From assembly GCF_047675955.1 (NCBI RefSeq), contig NC_132904.1, positions 60,259,435 to 60,323,434 of the forward strand: a stretch of DNA of 64,000 nt, in the 5' to 3' direction. The position numbers and the translations under genes are program-made. Shown piece by piece: positions 49,487-63,700 of this stretch. The DNA is from Chlorocebus sabaeus (Eukaryota; Chordata; Mammalia; Primates; Cercopithecidae). The notes below the pieces were generated by a model. It searched no databases and had not been told where the DNA came from. It worked only from the letters and a program-made list of their open reading frames with translations. Every line of letters starts with the position of its first letter. The stretch's first letter is position 1.

Positions 49487-52400
49487 AAGCTTTCTCAGAA
49501 ACTGCTCTGTCTTCTGTTAATTCATCTCACAGAGTTACATCTTTCCTTTCAAGAAACCTTTGGCTAAACCTGTTGTTCTGGAATTGGCTAAGGGATATTT
49601 GGAAGCCCATATAGGGCTATGGTGAAAAAGAAAATATCTTCCGTTCAAAACTGGAAAGAAGCTTTCTGAGAAACTGCTCTGTGTTCTGTTAATTCATCTC
49701 ACAGAGTTACATTTTTCCCTTCAAGAATCCTTTCGATAAGGCTGTTCTTGTTTAATTGGCAAAGGGATATTTGGAAGCCCATAGAGGGATATAGTGAAAA
49801 AGGAAATGTCTTCTGTTCAAAACTGGAAAGAAGCTTTCTGAGAAACTGCTCTGTGTTCTGTTAATTCATCTCACAGAGTTACATCTTTCCCTTCAAGAAG
49901 TCTTTCGCTAAGACTGTTCTTGTGGAATTGGCAAAGGGATATTTGGAAGCCCATAGAGGGCTATGGTGAAAAAGGAAATATCTTCCGTTCAAAACTGGAA
50001 AGAAGCTTTCTGAGAAACTGCTCTGTGTTTTGTTAATTCATCTCACAGATTTACATCTTTCCCTTCAAGAAGCCTTTCGCTAAGGCTGTTCTTGTGGAAT
50101 TGGCAAAGGGATATTTGGAAGCGCATTGAGGGCTATGATGAAAAAGGAAATACCGTCGGTTCAAAACTGGAAAGAAGCTTTCTGAGAAACAGCTCGGTGT
50201 TCTGTTAATTCATCTCAAAGAGTTATATCTTTCCCTTCAAGAAGCCTTTCGATAAGGCTGTTCTTGTGGAATTCGCAAAGGGATATTTGGAAGCCAATAG
50301 AGGTCTATGGAATAAAAGGAAATATCTTCCGTTCCAAACTGGAAAGAAGCTTTAATAGAATCTGCTCTGTGTTCTGTTAATTCATCTCACAGAGTTACAT
50401 CTTTCCCTTCAAGAAGCCTTTCGCTAAGGCTGTTCTTGTGGAATTGGCAAAGGGATATTTGGAAGCCCATAGAGGGCTATGGTTAAAAAGGAAATATCTT
50501 CCGTTCAAAACTGGAAAGAAGCTTTCTGAGAAACTGCTCTGTGTTCTGTTAATTCATCTCACAGAGTTACATCGTTCCCTTCAAGAAGCCTTTCGCTAAG
50601 GCTGTTCTTGTGGAATTGGCAAAGGGATATTTGGAAGCCCATAGAGGGCTATGGTGAAAAAGGAAATATCTTCCGTTCAAAACTGGAAAGAAGCTTTCTG
50701 AGAAACTACTCTGTGTTCTGTTAATTCATCTCACAGAGTTACATTTTTCCCTTCAAGAAGCCTTTCGCTAAGGCTGTTCTTGTGGAATTGGCAAAGGGAT
50801 ATTTGGAAGCCCATGGAGGGCTACGCTGAAAAAGGAAATATCTTCCGTTCAAAACTGGAAAGAAGTTTTCAGAGAAACCCCTCTATGTTCTGTTAATTCA
50901 TCTCACAGAGTTACATCTTTCTCTTCAAGAAGCCTTTCTCTAAGGCTGTTCTTTTGGAATTGGCAAAGTGATATTTGGAAGCCCTTAGTGGGCCACGGTG
51001 AAAAAGGAAATATATTCCGTTCAAAACTGGAAAGAAGCTTTCTGAGAAACTGCTCTGTGTTATGTTAATTCATCTCACAGAGTTACATCTTTCCCTTCAA
51101 GAAGCCTTTCGCTAAGGCTGTTCTTGTGGAATTGGCAAAGGGATATTTGGAAGCCCATAGAAGGCTATGGTGAAAAAGGAAATATCTTCCGTTCAAAACT
51201 GGAAAGAAGCCTTCTGAGAAACCGCTCTGTTTTCTGTTAATTCATCTCACAGAGTTACATCTTTATCTTCAACCAGCCTTTCGCTAAGGCTGTTCTTGTG
51301 GAATTGGCAAAGAGATATTTGGAAGGCCATAAAGGGCTACGGTGAAAAAGGAAATATCCCGTTCAAAACTGGAAAGAAGCTTTCTGTGAAACTGCTCTGT
51401 GTTCTGTTAATTCTTCTCACAGAGTTACATCTTTCCCTTCAAGAAGCCTTTCGATAAGGCTGTTCTTGTGGAATTGGCAAAGGGATATTTGGAAGCCCAT
51501 AGAGGGCAGAAGTGAAAAAGGAAATATCTTCTGTTCAAAACTGGAAAGAAGCTTTCTGAGAAACTGCTCTGTGTTCTGTTAATTCATCTCACAGAGTTAC
51601 ATCTTTCCCTTCAAGAAGCCTTTCGCTGAGGCTGTTCTTGTGGAATTGGCAAAGGGATATTTGGAAGCCCATAGAGGGCTATGGTGAAAAAGGAAATATC
51701 TTCCGTTCAAAACTGGAAAGAAGCGTTCAGAGAAACTGCTCTGTGTTTTGTTAATTCATCTCACAGAGTTACATCTTTCCTTCAAGAAGCATTTCGCTAA
51801 GGCTGTTCTTGTGGCATTGGCAAAGGGATATTTGAAAGCCCATAGAGGGCTATGTTGAAAAAGGAAATATCTTCCGTTCAAAACTGGAAAGAAGCTTTCT
51901 GAGAAACTGCTCTGTGTTCTGTTAATTCATCTCACAGAGTTACATCTTTCCCTTCAAGAAGCCTTTCGCTAAGGCTGTTGTTGTGGAAATGGCAAAGGGA
52001 TATTTGGAAGCCCATAGAGGGCTATGGTGAAAAAGGAAATATCTTCCGTTCAAAACTGGAAAGAAGCTTTCTGAGAAACTGCTCTGTGTTTTGTTAATTC
52101 ATCTCACAGAGTTACATCTTTCCCTTCAAGAATCCTTTCGCTAAGGCTGTTCTTGTGGAATTGGCAAAGTGATATTTGGAAGCGCATAGAGGGCTATGGT
52201 GAAAAAGGAAATACCGTCCGTTCAAAACTGGAAAGAAGCTTTCTGAGAAACTGCTCGGTGTTCTGTTAATTCATCTCACAGAGTTATATCTTTCCCTTCA
52301 AGAAGCCTTTCGATAAGGCTGTTCTTGTGGAATTGGCAAAGGGATATTTGGAACCCCTAGAGGGCTATGGAGCAAAAGGAAATATCTTCCGTTCAAAACT

Positions 52401-54775
52401 GGAAAGAAGCTTTCATAGAAACTGCTCTGTGTTCTGTTAATTCATCTCACAGAGTTACATCTTTCCCTTCAAGAAGCCTTTCGCTAAGGCTGTTCTTGTG
52501 GAATTGGCAAAGGGATATTTGGAAGCCCATAGAGGGCTATGGGGAAAAACGTAATACCTTCCGTTCAAAACTGGAAAGAAGCTTTCTGAGAAACTGCTCT
52601 GTGTTCTGTTAATTCATCTCACAGAGTTACATCTTTCCCTTCAAGAAGCCTTTCGCTAAGGCTGTTCTTGTGGAATTGGCAAAGGGATATTTGGAAGCCC
52701 ATAGAGGGCTATGATGAAAAAGGAAATATCTTCCGTTCAAAACTGGAAAGAAGCTTTCGGAGAAACTACTCTGTGTTCTGTTAATTCATCTCACAGAGTT
52801 ACATCTTTCCCTTCAAGAATCCTTTCGCTAAGGCTGTTCTTGTGGAATTGGCAAAGTGATATTTGGAAGCGCGTAGAGGGCTATGGTGAAAAAGGAAATA
52901 CCCTCCGTTCAAAACTGGAAAGAAGCTTTCTGAGAAACTGCTCGGTGTTCTGTTAATTCATCTCACAGAGTTATATCTTTCCCTTCAAGAAGCCTTTCGA
53001 TAAGGCTGTTCTTGTGGAATTGGCAAAGGGATATTTGGAAGCCCCTAGAGGGCTATGGAGCAAAAGGAAATATCTTCCGTTCAAAACTGGAAAGAAGCTT
53101 TCATAGAAACTGCTCTGTGTTCTGTTAATTCATCTCACAGAGTTACATCTTTCCCTTCAAGAAACCTTTGGCTAAACCTGTTGTTCTGGAATTGGCAAAG
53201 GGATATTTGGGAGCCAATAGAAGGCTATGGTGAAAAAGGAAATATCTTCCGTTCAAAACTGGAAAGAATCTTTCTGAGAAACTGCTCTGTGTTCTGTTAA
53301 TTCATCTCACAGTGTTACAACTTTCCCTTCAAGAAGCCTTTCGCTAAGGCTGTTCTTGTGGAATTGGCAAAGGGATATTTGGAAGCCCATAGAGGGCTAC
53401 GGTGAAAAAGGAAATATCTTCCGTTCAAAACTGGAAAGAAGCTTTCAGAGAAACCCCTCTGTGTTCTGTTAATTCATCTCACAGAGTTACATCTTTCTCT
53501 TCAAGAAGCCTTTCGCTAAGGCTGTTCTTGTGGAATTTGCAAAGTGATATTTGGAAGCGCATAGAGGGCTATGGTGAAAAAGGAAATACCGTCCGTTCAA
53601 AACTGGAAAGAAGCGTTCTGAGAAACTGCTCGGTGTTCTGTTAATTCATCTCACAGAGTTATATCTTTCCCTTCAAGAAGCCTTTCGATAAGGCTGTTCT
53701 TGTGGAATTGGCAAAGGGATATTTGGGAGCCCATAGAGGTCTACGGTGAAAAAGGAAATATCTTCCGTTCAAAACTGGAAAGAAGCTTTCTGAGAAACTG
53801 CTCTGTGTTCTGTTAATTCATCTCACAGAGTTACATCTTTCCCGTCAAGAAACCTTTCGCTAAGGCTGTTTTTCTGGAATTGGCAAAGGGATATTTGGAA
53901 GCCCATAGAGGGCTATGGTGAAAAAGGAAATATCTTCCGTTCAAAACTGGAAAGAAGCTTTCTGAGAAACTGCTCTGTGTTCTGTTAATTCATCTCACAG
54001 AGTTACATCTTTCCCTTCAAGAAGCCTTTCGCTAAGGCTGTTCTTGTGGAATTGGCAAAGGGATATTTGGAAGCCCATAGAAGGCTATGGTGAAAAAGGA
54101 AATATCTTCCGTTCAAAACTGGAAAGAACCGTTCTGAAAAACTGCTCTGTGTTCTTTTAATTCATCTCACAGAGTTACATCTTTCCCTTCAAGAAGCATT
54201 TCGCTAAGGCTGTTCTTGTGGAATTGGCAATGGGATATTTGGAAGCCCATAGAGGGCTATGGTGAAAAAGGAAATATCTTCCGTTTAAAACTGGAAAGAA
54301 GCTTTCAGAGAAACCCCTATATGTTCTGTTAATTCATCTCACAGAGTTACATCTTTCTCTTCAAGAAGCCTTTCTCTAAGGCTGTTCTTTTGGAATTGGC
54401 AAAGTGATATTTGGAAGCCCTTAGTGGGCCACGGTGAAAAAGGAAATATATTCCGTTCAAAACTGGAAAGAAGCTTTCTGAGAAACTGCTCTGTGTTATG
54501 TTAATTCATCTCACAGAGTTACATCTTTCCCTTCAAGAATCCTATCGCTAAGGCTGTTCTTGTGGAATTGGCAAAGTGATATTTGGAAGCGCGTAGAGGG
54601 CTATGGTGAAAAAGGAAATACCCACCGTTCAAAACTGGAAAGAAGCTTTCTGAGAAACTGCTCGGTGTTCTGTTAATTCATCTCACAGAGTTATATCTTT
54701 CCCTTCAAGAAGCCTTTCGATAAGGCTGTTCTTGTGGAATTGGCAAAGGGATATTTGGAGCCCCTAGAGGGCTAT

Positions 54776-57700
54776 GGAGCAAAAGGAAATATCTTCCGTT
54801 AAAAACTGGAAAGAAGCTTTCATAGAAACTGCTCTGTGTTCTGTTAATTCATCTCACAGAGTTACATCTTTCCCTTCAAGAAGCCTTTCGCTAAGGCTGT
54901 TCTAGTGGAATTGGCAAAGGGATATTTGGAAGCCCATAGAGGGCTATGGTGAAAAACGAAATATCTTCCGTTCAAAACTGGAAAGAAGCTTTCTGAGAAA
55001 CTGCTCTGTGTTCTGTTAATTCATCTCACAGAGTTACATCTTTCCCTTCAAGAAGCCTTTCGCTAAGGCTGTTCTTGTGGAATTGGCAAAGGGATACTTG
55101 GAAGCCCATAGAGGGCTATGATGAAAAAGGAAATATCTTCCGTTCAAAACTGGAAAGAAGCTTTCTGAGAAAATGCTCTGTGTTCTGTTAATTCATCTCA
55201 CAGAGTTACATCTTTCCCTTCAAGAATCCTTTCGCTAAGGCTGTTCTTGTGGAATTGGCAAAGTGATATTTGGAAGCGCGTAGAGGGCTATGGTGAAAAA
55301 GGAAATACCCTCCGTTCAAAACTGGAAAGAAGCTTTCTGAGAAACTGCTCGGTGTTCTGTTAATTCATCTCACAGAGTTATATCTTTCCCTTCAAGAAGC
55401 CTTTCGATAAGGCTGTTCTTGTGGAATTGGCAAAGGGATATTTGGAAGCCCCTAGAGGGCTATGGAGCAAAAGGAAATATCTTCCGTTCAAAACTGGAAA
55501 GAAGCTTTCATAGAAACTGCTCTGTGTTCTGTTAATTCATCTCACAGAGTTACATCTTTCCCTTCAAGAAGACTTTCGCTAAGGCTGTTCTTGTGGAATT
55601 GGCAAAGGGATATTTGGAAGCCCATAGAGGGCTATGTTGAAAAAGGAAATATCTTCCGTTCAAAACTGGAAAGAAGCTTTCTGAGAAACTGCTCTGTCTT
55701 CAGTTAACTCATCTCGCAGAGTTACATCTTTCCCTTCAAGAAACCTTTGGCTACAGCTGTTGTTCTGCAATTGGCAAAGGGATATTTGGAAGCCCTTAGA
55801 GGGCTATGTTGAAAAAGGAAATATCTTCCGTTCAAAACTGGAAAGAAGCTTTCTGAGAAACTGCTCTGTGTTCTGTTAATTCATCTCACAGAGTTACATC
55901 TTTCCCTTCCATTACCCTTTGACTAAGGCTGTTCTTGTGTAATTGGCAAAGGGATATTTGGGAGCCAATAGAAGGCTATGGTGAAAAAGGAAATATCTTC
56001 CGTTCAAAACTGGAAAGAATCTTTCTGAGAAACTGCTCTGTGTTCTGTTAATTCATCTCACAGTGTTACAACTTTCCCTTCAAGAAGCCTTTCGCTAAGG
56101 CTGTTCTTGTGGAATTGGCAAAGGGATATTTGGAAGCCCATAAAGGGCTACGGTGAAAAAGGAAATATCCCGTTCAAAACTGGAAAGAAGCTTTCATAGA
56201 AACTGCTCTGTGTTCTGTTAATTCATCTCACAGAGTTACATCTTTCCCTTCAAGAAGCCTTTCGCTAAGGCTGTTCTTGTGGAATTGGCAAAGGGATATT
56301 TGGAAGCCCATAGAGGGCTATGGTGAAAAAGGAAATATCTTCCGTTCAAAACTGGAAAGAAGCTTTCTGAGAAACTGCTCTGTGTTTTGTTAATTCATCT
56401 CACAGAGTTACATCTTTCCCTTCAAGAATCCTTTCGCTAAGGCTGTTCTTGTGGAATTTGCAAAGTGATATTTGGAAGCGCATAGAGGGCTATGGTGAAA
56501 AAGGAAATACCGTCCGTTCAAAACTGGAAAGAAGCGTTCTGAGAAACTGCTCGGTGTTCTGTTAATTCATCTCACAGAGTTATATCTTTCCCTTCAAGAA
56601 GCCTTTCGATAAGGCTGTTCTTGTGGAATTGGCAAAGGGATATTTGGAAGCCCATAGAGGGCTATGGAGAAAAAGGAAATGTCTTCCGTTCAAAACTAGA
56701 AAGAAGCTTTCATAGAAACTGCTCTGTGTTCTGTTAATTCATCTCACAGAGTTACATCTTTCCCTTCAAGAAGCCTTTCGCTAAGGCTGTTCTTGTGGAA
56801 TTGGCAAAGGGATATTTGGAAGCCCATAGAGGGCTATGGTGAAAAAGGAAATATCTTCCGTTCAAAACTGGAAAGAAGCGTTCTGAGAAACTGCTCTGTG
56901 TTCTGTTAATTCATCTCACAGAGTTACATCTTTCCTTCAAGAAGCATTTCGCTAAGGCTGTTCTTGTGGCATTGGCAAAGGGATATTTGGAAGCCCATAG
57001 AGGGCTATGGTGAAAAAGGAAATATCTTCCGTTCAAAACTGGAAAGAAGGTTTCTGAGAAACTGCTCTGTGTTCTGTTAATTCATCTCACAGAGTTACAT
57101 CTTTCCCTTCAAGAAGCCTTTCGCTAAGGCTGTTGTTGTGGAAATGGCAAAGGGATATTTGGAAGCCCATAGAGGGCTATGGTGAAAAAGGAAATATCTT
57201 CCGTTCAAAACTGGAAAGAAGCTTTCTGAGAAACTGCTCTTTGTTTTGATAATTCATCTCACAGAGTTACATCTTTCCCTTCAAGAATCCTTTCGCTAAA
57301 TCTGTTCTTGTGGAATTTGCAAAGTTATATTTGGAAGCGCATAGAGGGCTATGGTGAAAAAGGAAATACCGTCCCTTCAAAACTGGAAAGAAGCTTTCTG
57401 AGAAACTGCTCGGTGTTCTGTTAATTCATCTCACAGAGTTATATCTTTCCCTTCAAGAAGCCTTTCGATAAGGCTGTTCTTGTGGAATTGGCAAAGGGAT
57501 ATTTGGAAGCCCATAGAGGGCTATGGAGAAAAAGGAAATATCTTCCGTTCAAAACTGGAAAGGAGCTTTCTGAGAAACTGCTCTGTCTTCTGTTAATTCA
57601 TCTCACAGAGTTACATCTTTCCCTTCAAGAAACCTTTGGCTAAAGCTGTTGTTCTGGAATTGGCAAAGGGATATTTGGAAGCCCATAGAGGGCTATGGTG

Positions 57701-60700
57701 AAAAAGGAAATATCTTCCATTCAAAACTGGAAAGAAGCTTTCTGAGAAACTGCTCTGTGTTCTGTTAATTCATCTCACAGAGTTACATCTTTCCCTTCAA
57801 GAAGCCTTTCGCTAAGGGTGTTGTTGTGGAAATGGCAAAGGGATATTTGGAAGCTCATAGAGGGCTATGGTGAAAAAGGAAATATCTTCCGTTCAAAACT
57901 GGAAAGAAGCTTTCTGAGAAACTGCTCTGTGTTTTGTTAATTCATCTCACAGAGTTACATCTTTCCCTTCAAGAATCCTTTCGCTAAGGCTGTTCTTGTG
58001 GAATTTGCAAAGTGATATTTGGAAGCGCATAGAGGGCTATGGTGAAAAAGGAAATACCGTCCGTTCAAAACTGGAAAGAAGCTTTCTGAGAAACTGCTCG
58101 GTGTTCTGTTAATTCATCTCACAGAGTTATATCTTTCCCTTCAAGAAGCCTTTCGATAAGGCTGTTCTTGTGGAATTGGCAAAGGGATATTTGGAAGCCC
58201 ATAGAGGGCTATGGAGAAAAAGGAAATATCTTCCGTTCAAAACTGGAAAGAAGCTTTCATAGAAACTGCTCTGTGTTCTGTTAATTCATCTCACAGAGTT
58301 ACATCTTTCCCTTCAAGAAGCCTTTCGCTAAGGCTGTTCTTGTGGAATTGGCAAAGGGATATTTGGAAGCCCATAGAGTGCTATGGTGAAAAAGGAAATA
58401 TCTTCCCTTCAAATCTGGAAAGAAGCTTTCTGAGAAATTGCTCTGTGTTCTGTTAATTCATCTCACAGAGTTACATCTTTCCCTTCAAGAAGACTTTCGC
58501 TAAGGCTGTTCTTGTGGAATTGGCAAAGGGATATTTGGAAGCCCATAGAGGGCTATGGTGAAAAAGGAAATATCTTCCGATCAAAACTGGAAAGAAGCTT
58601 TCTGAGAAACTGCTCTGTCTTCTGTTAATTCATCTCGCAGAGTTACATCTTTCCCTTCAAGAAACCTTTGGCTAAAGCTGTTGTTCTGGAATTGGCAAAG
58701 GGATATTTGGAAGCCCTTAGAGGGCTATGTTGAAAAAGGAAATATCTTCCGTTCAAAACTGGAAAGAAGCTTTCTGAGAAACTGCTCTGTGTTCTGTTAA
58801 TTCATCTCACAGAGTTACATCTTTCCCTTCCATTACCCTTTGACTAAGGCTGTTCTTGTGTAATTGGCAAAGGGATATTTGGGAGCCAATAGAAGGCTAT
58901 GGTGAAAAAGGAAATATCTTCCGTTCAAAACTGGAAAGAATCTTTCTGAGAAACTGCTCTGTGTTCTGTTAATTCATCTCACAGTGTTACAACTTTCCCT
59001 TCAAGAAGCCTTTCGCTAAGGCTGTTCTTGTGGAATTGGCAAAGGGATATTTGGAAGCCCATAAAGGGCTACAGTGAAAAAGGAAATATCCCGTTCAAAA
59101 CTGGAAAGAAGCTTTCATAGAAACTGCTCTGTGTTCTGTTAATTCATCTCACAGAGTTACATCTTTCCCTTCAAGAAGCCTTTCGCTAAGGCTGTTCTTG
59201 TGGAATTTGCAAAGTGATATTTGGAAGAGCATAGAGGGCTATGGTGAAAAAGGAAATACCGTCCGTTCAAAACTGGAAAGAAGCGTTCTGAGAAACTGCT
59301 CGGTGTTCTGTTAATTCATCTCACAGAGTTATATCTTTCCCTTCAAGAAGCCTTTCGATAAGGCTGTTCTTGTGGAATTGGCAAAGGGATATTTGGAAGC
59401 CCATAGAGGGCTATGGAGAAAAAGGAAATGTCTTCCGTTCAAAACTAGAAAGAAGCTTTCATAGAAACTGCTCTGTGTTCTGTTAATTCATCTCACAGAG
59501 TTACATCTTTCCCTTCAAGAAGCCTTTCGCTAAGGCTGTTCTTGTGGAATTGGCAAAGGGATATTTGGAAGCCCATAGAGGGCTATGGAGAAAAAGGAAA
59601 TATCTTCCGTTCAAAACTGGAAAGAAGCTTTCTGAGAAACTGCTCTGTCTTCTGTTAATTCATCTCACAGAGTTACATCTTTCCCTTCAAGAAACCTTTG
59701 GCTAAAGCTGTTGTTCTGGAATTGGCAAAGGGATATTTGGAAGCCCATAGAGGGCTATGGTGAAAAAGGAAATATCTTCCATTCAAAACTGGAAAGAAGC
59801 TTTCTGAGAAACTGCTCTGTGTTCTGTTAATTCATCTCACAGAGTTACATCTTTCCCTTCAAGAAGCCTTTCGCTAAGGATGTTGTTGTGGAAATGGCAA
59901 AGGGATATTTGGAAGCTCATAGAGGGCTATGGTGAAAAAGGAAATATCTTCCGTTCAAAACTGGAAAGAAGCTTTCTGAGAAACTGCTCTGTGTTTTGTT
60001 AATTCATCTCACAGAGTTACATCTTTCCCTTCAAGAATCCTTTCGCTAAGGCTGTTCTTGTGGAATTTGCAAAGTGATATTTGGAAGCGCATAGAGGGCT
60101 ATGGTGAAAAAGGAAATACCGTCCGTTCAAAACTGGAAAGAAGCTTTCTGAGAAACTGCTCGGTGTTCTGTTAATTCATCTCACAGATTATATCTTTCCC
60201 TTCAAGAAGCCTTTCGATAAGGCTGTTCTTGTGGAATTGGCAAAGGGATATTTGGAAGCCCATAGAGGGCTATGGAGAAAAAGGAAATATCTTCCGTTCA
60301 AAACTGGAAAGAAGCTTTCATAGAAACTGCTCTGTGTTCTGTTAATTCATCTCACAGAGTTACATCTTTCCCTTCAAGAAGCCTTTCGCTAAGGCTGTTC
60401 TTGTGGAATTGGCAAAGGGATATTTGGAAGCCCATAGAGGGCTATGGAGAAAAAGGAAATATCTTCCGTTCAAAACTGGAAAGAAGCTTTCATAGAAACT
60501 GCTCTGTGTTCTGTTAATTCATCTCACAGAGTTACATCTTTCCTTTCAAGAAGCCTTTCGCTAAGGCTGTTCTTGTGGAATTGGCAAAGGGATATTTGGA
60601 AGCCCATAGAGGGCTATGGTGAAAAAGGAAATATCTTCCGTTCAAAACTGGAAAGAAGCGTTCTGAGAAACTGCTCTGTGTTCTGTTAATTCATCTCACA

Positions 60701-63700
60701 GAGTTACATCTTTCCCTTCAAGAAGCATTTCGCTAAGGCTGTTCTTGTGGCATTGGCAAAGGGATATTTGGAAGCCCATAGAGGGCTATGGTGAAAAAGG
60801 AAATATCTTCCGTTCAAAACTGGAAAGAAGCTTTCTGAGAAACTGCTCTGTGTTCTGTTAATTCATCTCACAGAGTTACATCTTTCCCTTCAAGAAGCCT
60901 TTCGCTAAGGCTGTTGTTGTGGAAATGGCAAAGGGATATTTGGAAGCCCATAGAGGGCTATGGTGAAAAAGGAAATATCTTCCGTTCAAAACTGGAAAGA
61001 AGCTTTCTGAGAAACTGCTCTGTGTTTTGTTAATTCATCTCACAGAGTTACATCTTTCCCTTCAAGAATCCTTTCGCTAAGGCTGTTCTTGTGGAATTTG
61101 CAAAGTGATATTTGGAAGCGCATAGAGGGCTATGGTGAAAAAGGAAATACCGTCCGTTCAAAACTGGAAAGAAGCTTTCTGAGAAACTGCTCGGTGTTCT
61201 GTTAATTCATCTCACAGAGTTATATCTTTCTCTTCAAGAAGCCTTTCGATAAGGCTGTTCTTGTGGAATTGGCAAAGGGATATTTGGAAGCCCATAGAGG
61301 GCTATGGAGAAAAAGGAAATATCTTCCGTTCAAAACTAGAAAGAAGCTTTCATAGAAACTGCTCTGTGTTCTGTTAATTCATCTCACAGAGTTACATCTT
61401 TCCCTTCAAGAAGCCTTTCGCTAAGGCTGTTCTTGTGGAATTGGCAAAGGGATATTTGGAAGCCCATAGAGGGCTACGCTGAAAAAGGAAATATCTTCCG
61501 TTCAAAACTGGAAAGAAGCTTTCTGAGAAACTGCTCTGTGTTCTGTTAATTCATCTCACAGAGTTACATCTTTCCCTTCAAGAAACCTTTTGCTAAGGCT
61601 GTTCTTGTGGAATTGGCAAAGGGATATTTGGAAGCCCATAGAGGGCTACGGTGAAAAAGGAAATATCTTCCGTTCAAAACTGGAAAGAAGCTTTCTGAGA
61701 AACTGCTCTGTGTTCTGTTAATTCATCTCACAGAGTTACATCTTTCCCGTCAAGAAACCTTTCGCTAAGGCTGTTTTTCTGGAATAGGCAAAGGGATATT
61801 TGGAAGCCCATAGAGGGCTATGGTGAAAAAGGAATTATCTTCCGTTCAAAACTGGAAAGAAGCTTTCTGAGAAACTACTCTGTGTTCTGTTAATTCATCT
61901 CACAGAGTTACATCTTTCCCTTCAAGAAGCCTTTCGCTAAGGCTGTTCTTGTGGAATTGGCAAAGGGATATTTGGAAGCCCATAGAGGGCTATGGTGAAA
62001 AAGGAAATATCTTCCGTTCAAAACTGGAAAGAACCGTTCTGAGAAACTGCTCTGTGTTCTGTTAATTAATCTCACAGAGTTACATCTTTCCCTTCAAGAA
62101 GCATTTCGCTAAGGCTGTTCTTGTGGAATTGGCAATGGGATATTTGGAAGCCCATAGAGGGCTATGGTGAAAAAGGAAATATCTTCCGTTTAAAACTGGA
62201 AAGAAGCTTTCAGAGAAACCCCTCTATGTTCTGTTAATTCATCTCACAGAGTTACATCTTTCTCTTCAAGAAGCCTTTCTCTAAGGCTGTTCTTTTGGAA
62301 TTGGCAAAGTGATATTTGGAAGCCCTTAGTGGGCCACGGTGAAAAAGGAAATATATTCCGTTCAAAACTGGAAAGAAGCTTTCTGAGAAACTGCTCTGTG
62401 TTATGTTAATTCATCTCACAGAGTTACATCTTTCCCTTCAAGAATCCTTTCGCTAAGGCTGTTCTTGTGGAATTGGCAAAGTGATATTTGGAAGCGCGTA
62501 GAGGGCTATGGTGAAAAGGGAAATACCCTCCGTTCAAAACTGGAAAGAAGCTTTCTGAGAAACTGCTCGGTGTTCTGTTAATTCATCTCACAGAGTTATA
62601 TCTTTCCCTTCAAGAAGCCTTTCGATAAGGCTGTTCTTGTGGAATTGGCAAAGGGATATTTGGAAGCCCCTAGATGGCTATGGAGCAAAAGGAAATATCT
62701 TCCGTTCAAAACTGGAAAGAAGCTTTCATAGAAACTGCTCTGTGTTCTGTTAATTCATCTCACAGAGTTACATCTTTCCCTTCAAGAAGCCTTTCGCTAA
62801 GGCTGTTCTTGTGGAATTGGCAAAGGGATATTTGGAAGCCCATAGAGGGCTATGGTGAAAAACGAAATATCTTCCGTTCAAAACTGGAAAGAAGCTTTCT
62901 GAGAAACTGCTCTGTGTTCTGTTAATTCATCTCACAGAGTTACATCTTTCCCTTCAAGAATCCTTTCGCTAAGGCTGTTCTTGTGGAATTGGCAAAGTGA
63001 TATTTGGAAGCGCGTAGAGGGCTATGGTGAAAAAGGAAATACCCTCCGTTCAAAACAGGAAAGAAGCTTTCTGAGAAACTGCTCGGTATTCTGTTAATTC
63101 ATCTCACAGAGTTATATCTTTCCCTTCAAGAAGCCTTTCGATAACGCTGTTCTAGTGGAATTGGCAAAGGGATATTTGGAAGACCCTAGAGGGCTATGGA
63201 GCAAAAGGAAATATCTTCCGTTCAAAACTGGAAAGAAGCTTTCATAGAAACTGCTCTGTGTTCTGTTAATTCATGTCACAGAGTTACATCTTTCCCTTCA
63301 AGAAGCCTTCCGCTAAGGCTGTTCTTGTGGAATTGGCAAAGGGATATTTGGAAGCCCATAGAGTGCTATGGTGAAAAAGGAAATATCTTCCCTTCAAATC
63401 TGGAAAGAAGCTTTCTGAGAAATTGCTCTGTGTTCTGTTAATTCATCTCACAGAGTTACATCTTTCCCTTCAAGAAGACTTTCGCTAAGGCTGTTCTTGT
63501 GGAATTGGCAAAGGGATATTTGGAAGCCCATAGAGGGCTATGGTGAAAAAGGAAATATCTTCCGATCAAAACTGGAAAGAAGCTTTCTGAGAAACTGCTC
63601 TGTCTTCTGTTAATTCATCTCGCAGAGTTACATCTTTCCCTTCAAGAAACCTTTGGCTAAAGCTGTTGTTCTGGAATTGGCAAAGGGATATTTGGAAGCC

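Larger units (their letters stand above)
46301..54775 (+). repeat. Higher-order repeat unit B2
   Basis: This is the counterpart of A2 at offset 35,470 to 35,984 and then 35,811. It retains the three monomers at 46.8-47.3 kb that A2 lost. It has lost one monomer at about 53185-53211, where the left part of one monomer (GTTCTGGAATTGGC) is joined to GGGAGCCAATAG of the next. The lost monomer is the CATTACCC variant that A2 keeps at 17348. Truncated monomers are at 47479 and 49341. Confidence 0.75.

Noticed and set aside
313..63441. Dozens of similar open frames of 60-116 codons, many starting M-V/E-K-K-E-I-S-S-V-Q-N-W-K-E-A-F
   Set aside because: They are periodic products of the satellite. A 172-bp monomer shifts frame by one each repeat, so a frame stays open for one to two monomers and then meets the same stop. 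There is no ribosome-binding or splice context, no known domain, and changes are not biased to synonymous sites.
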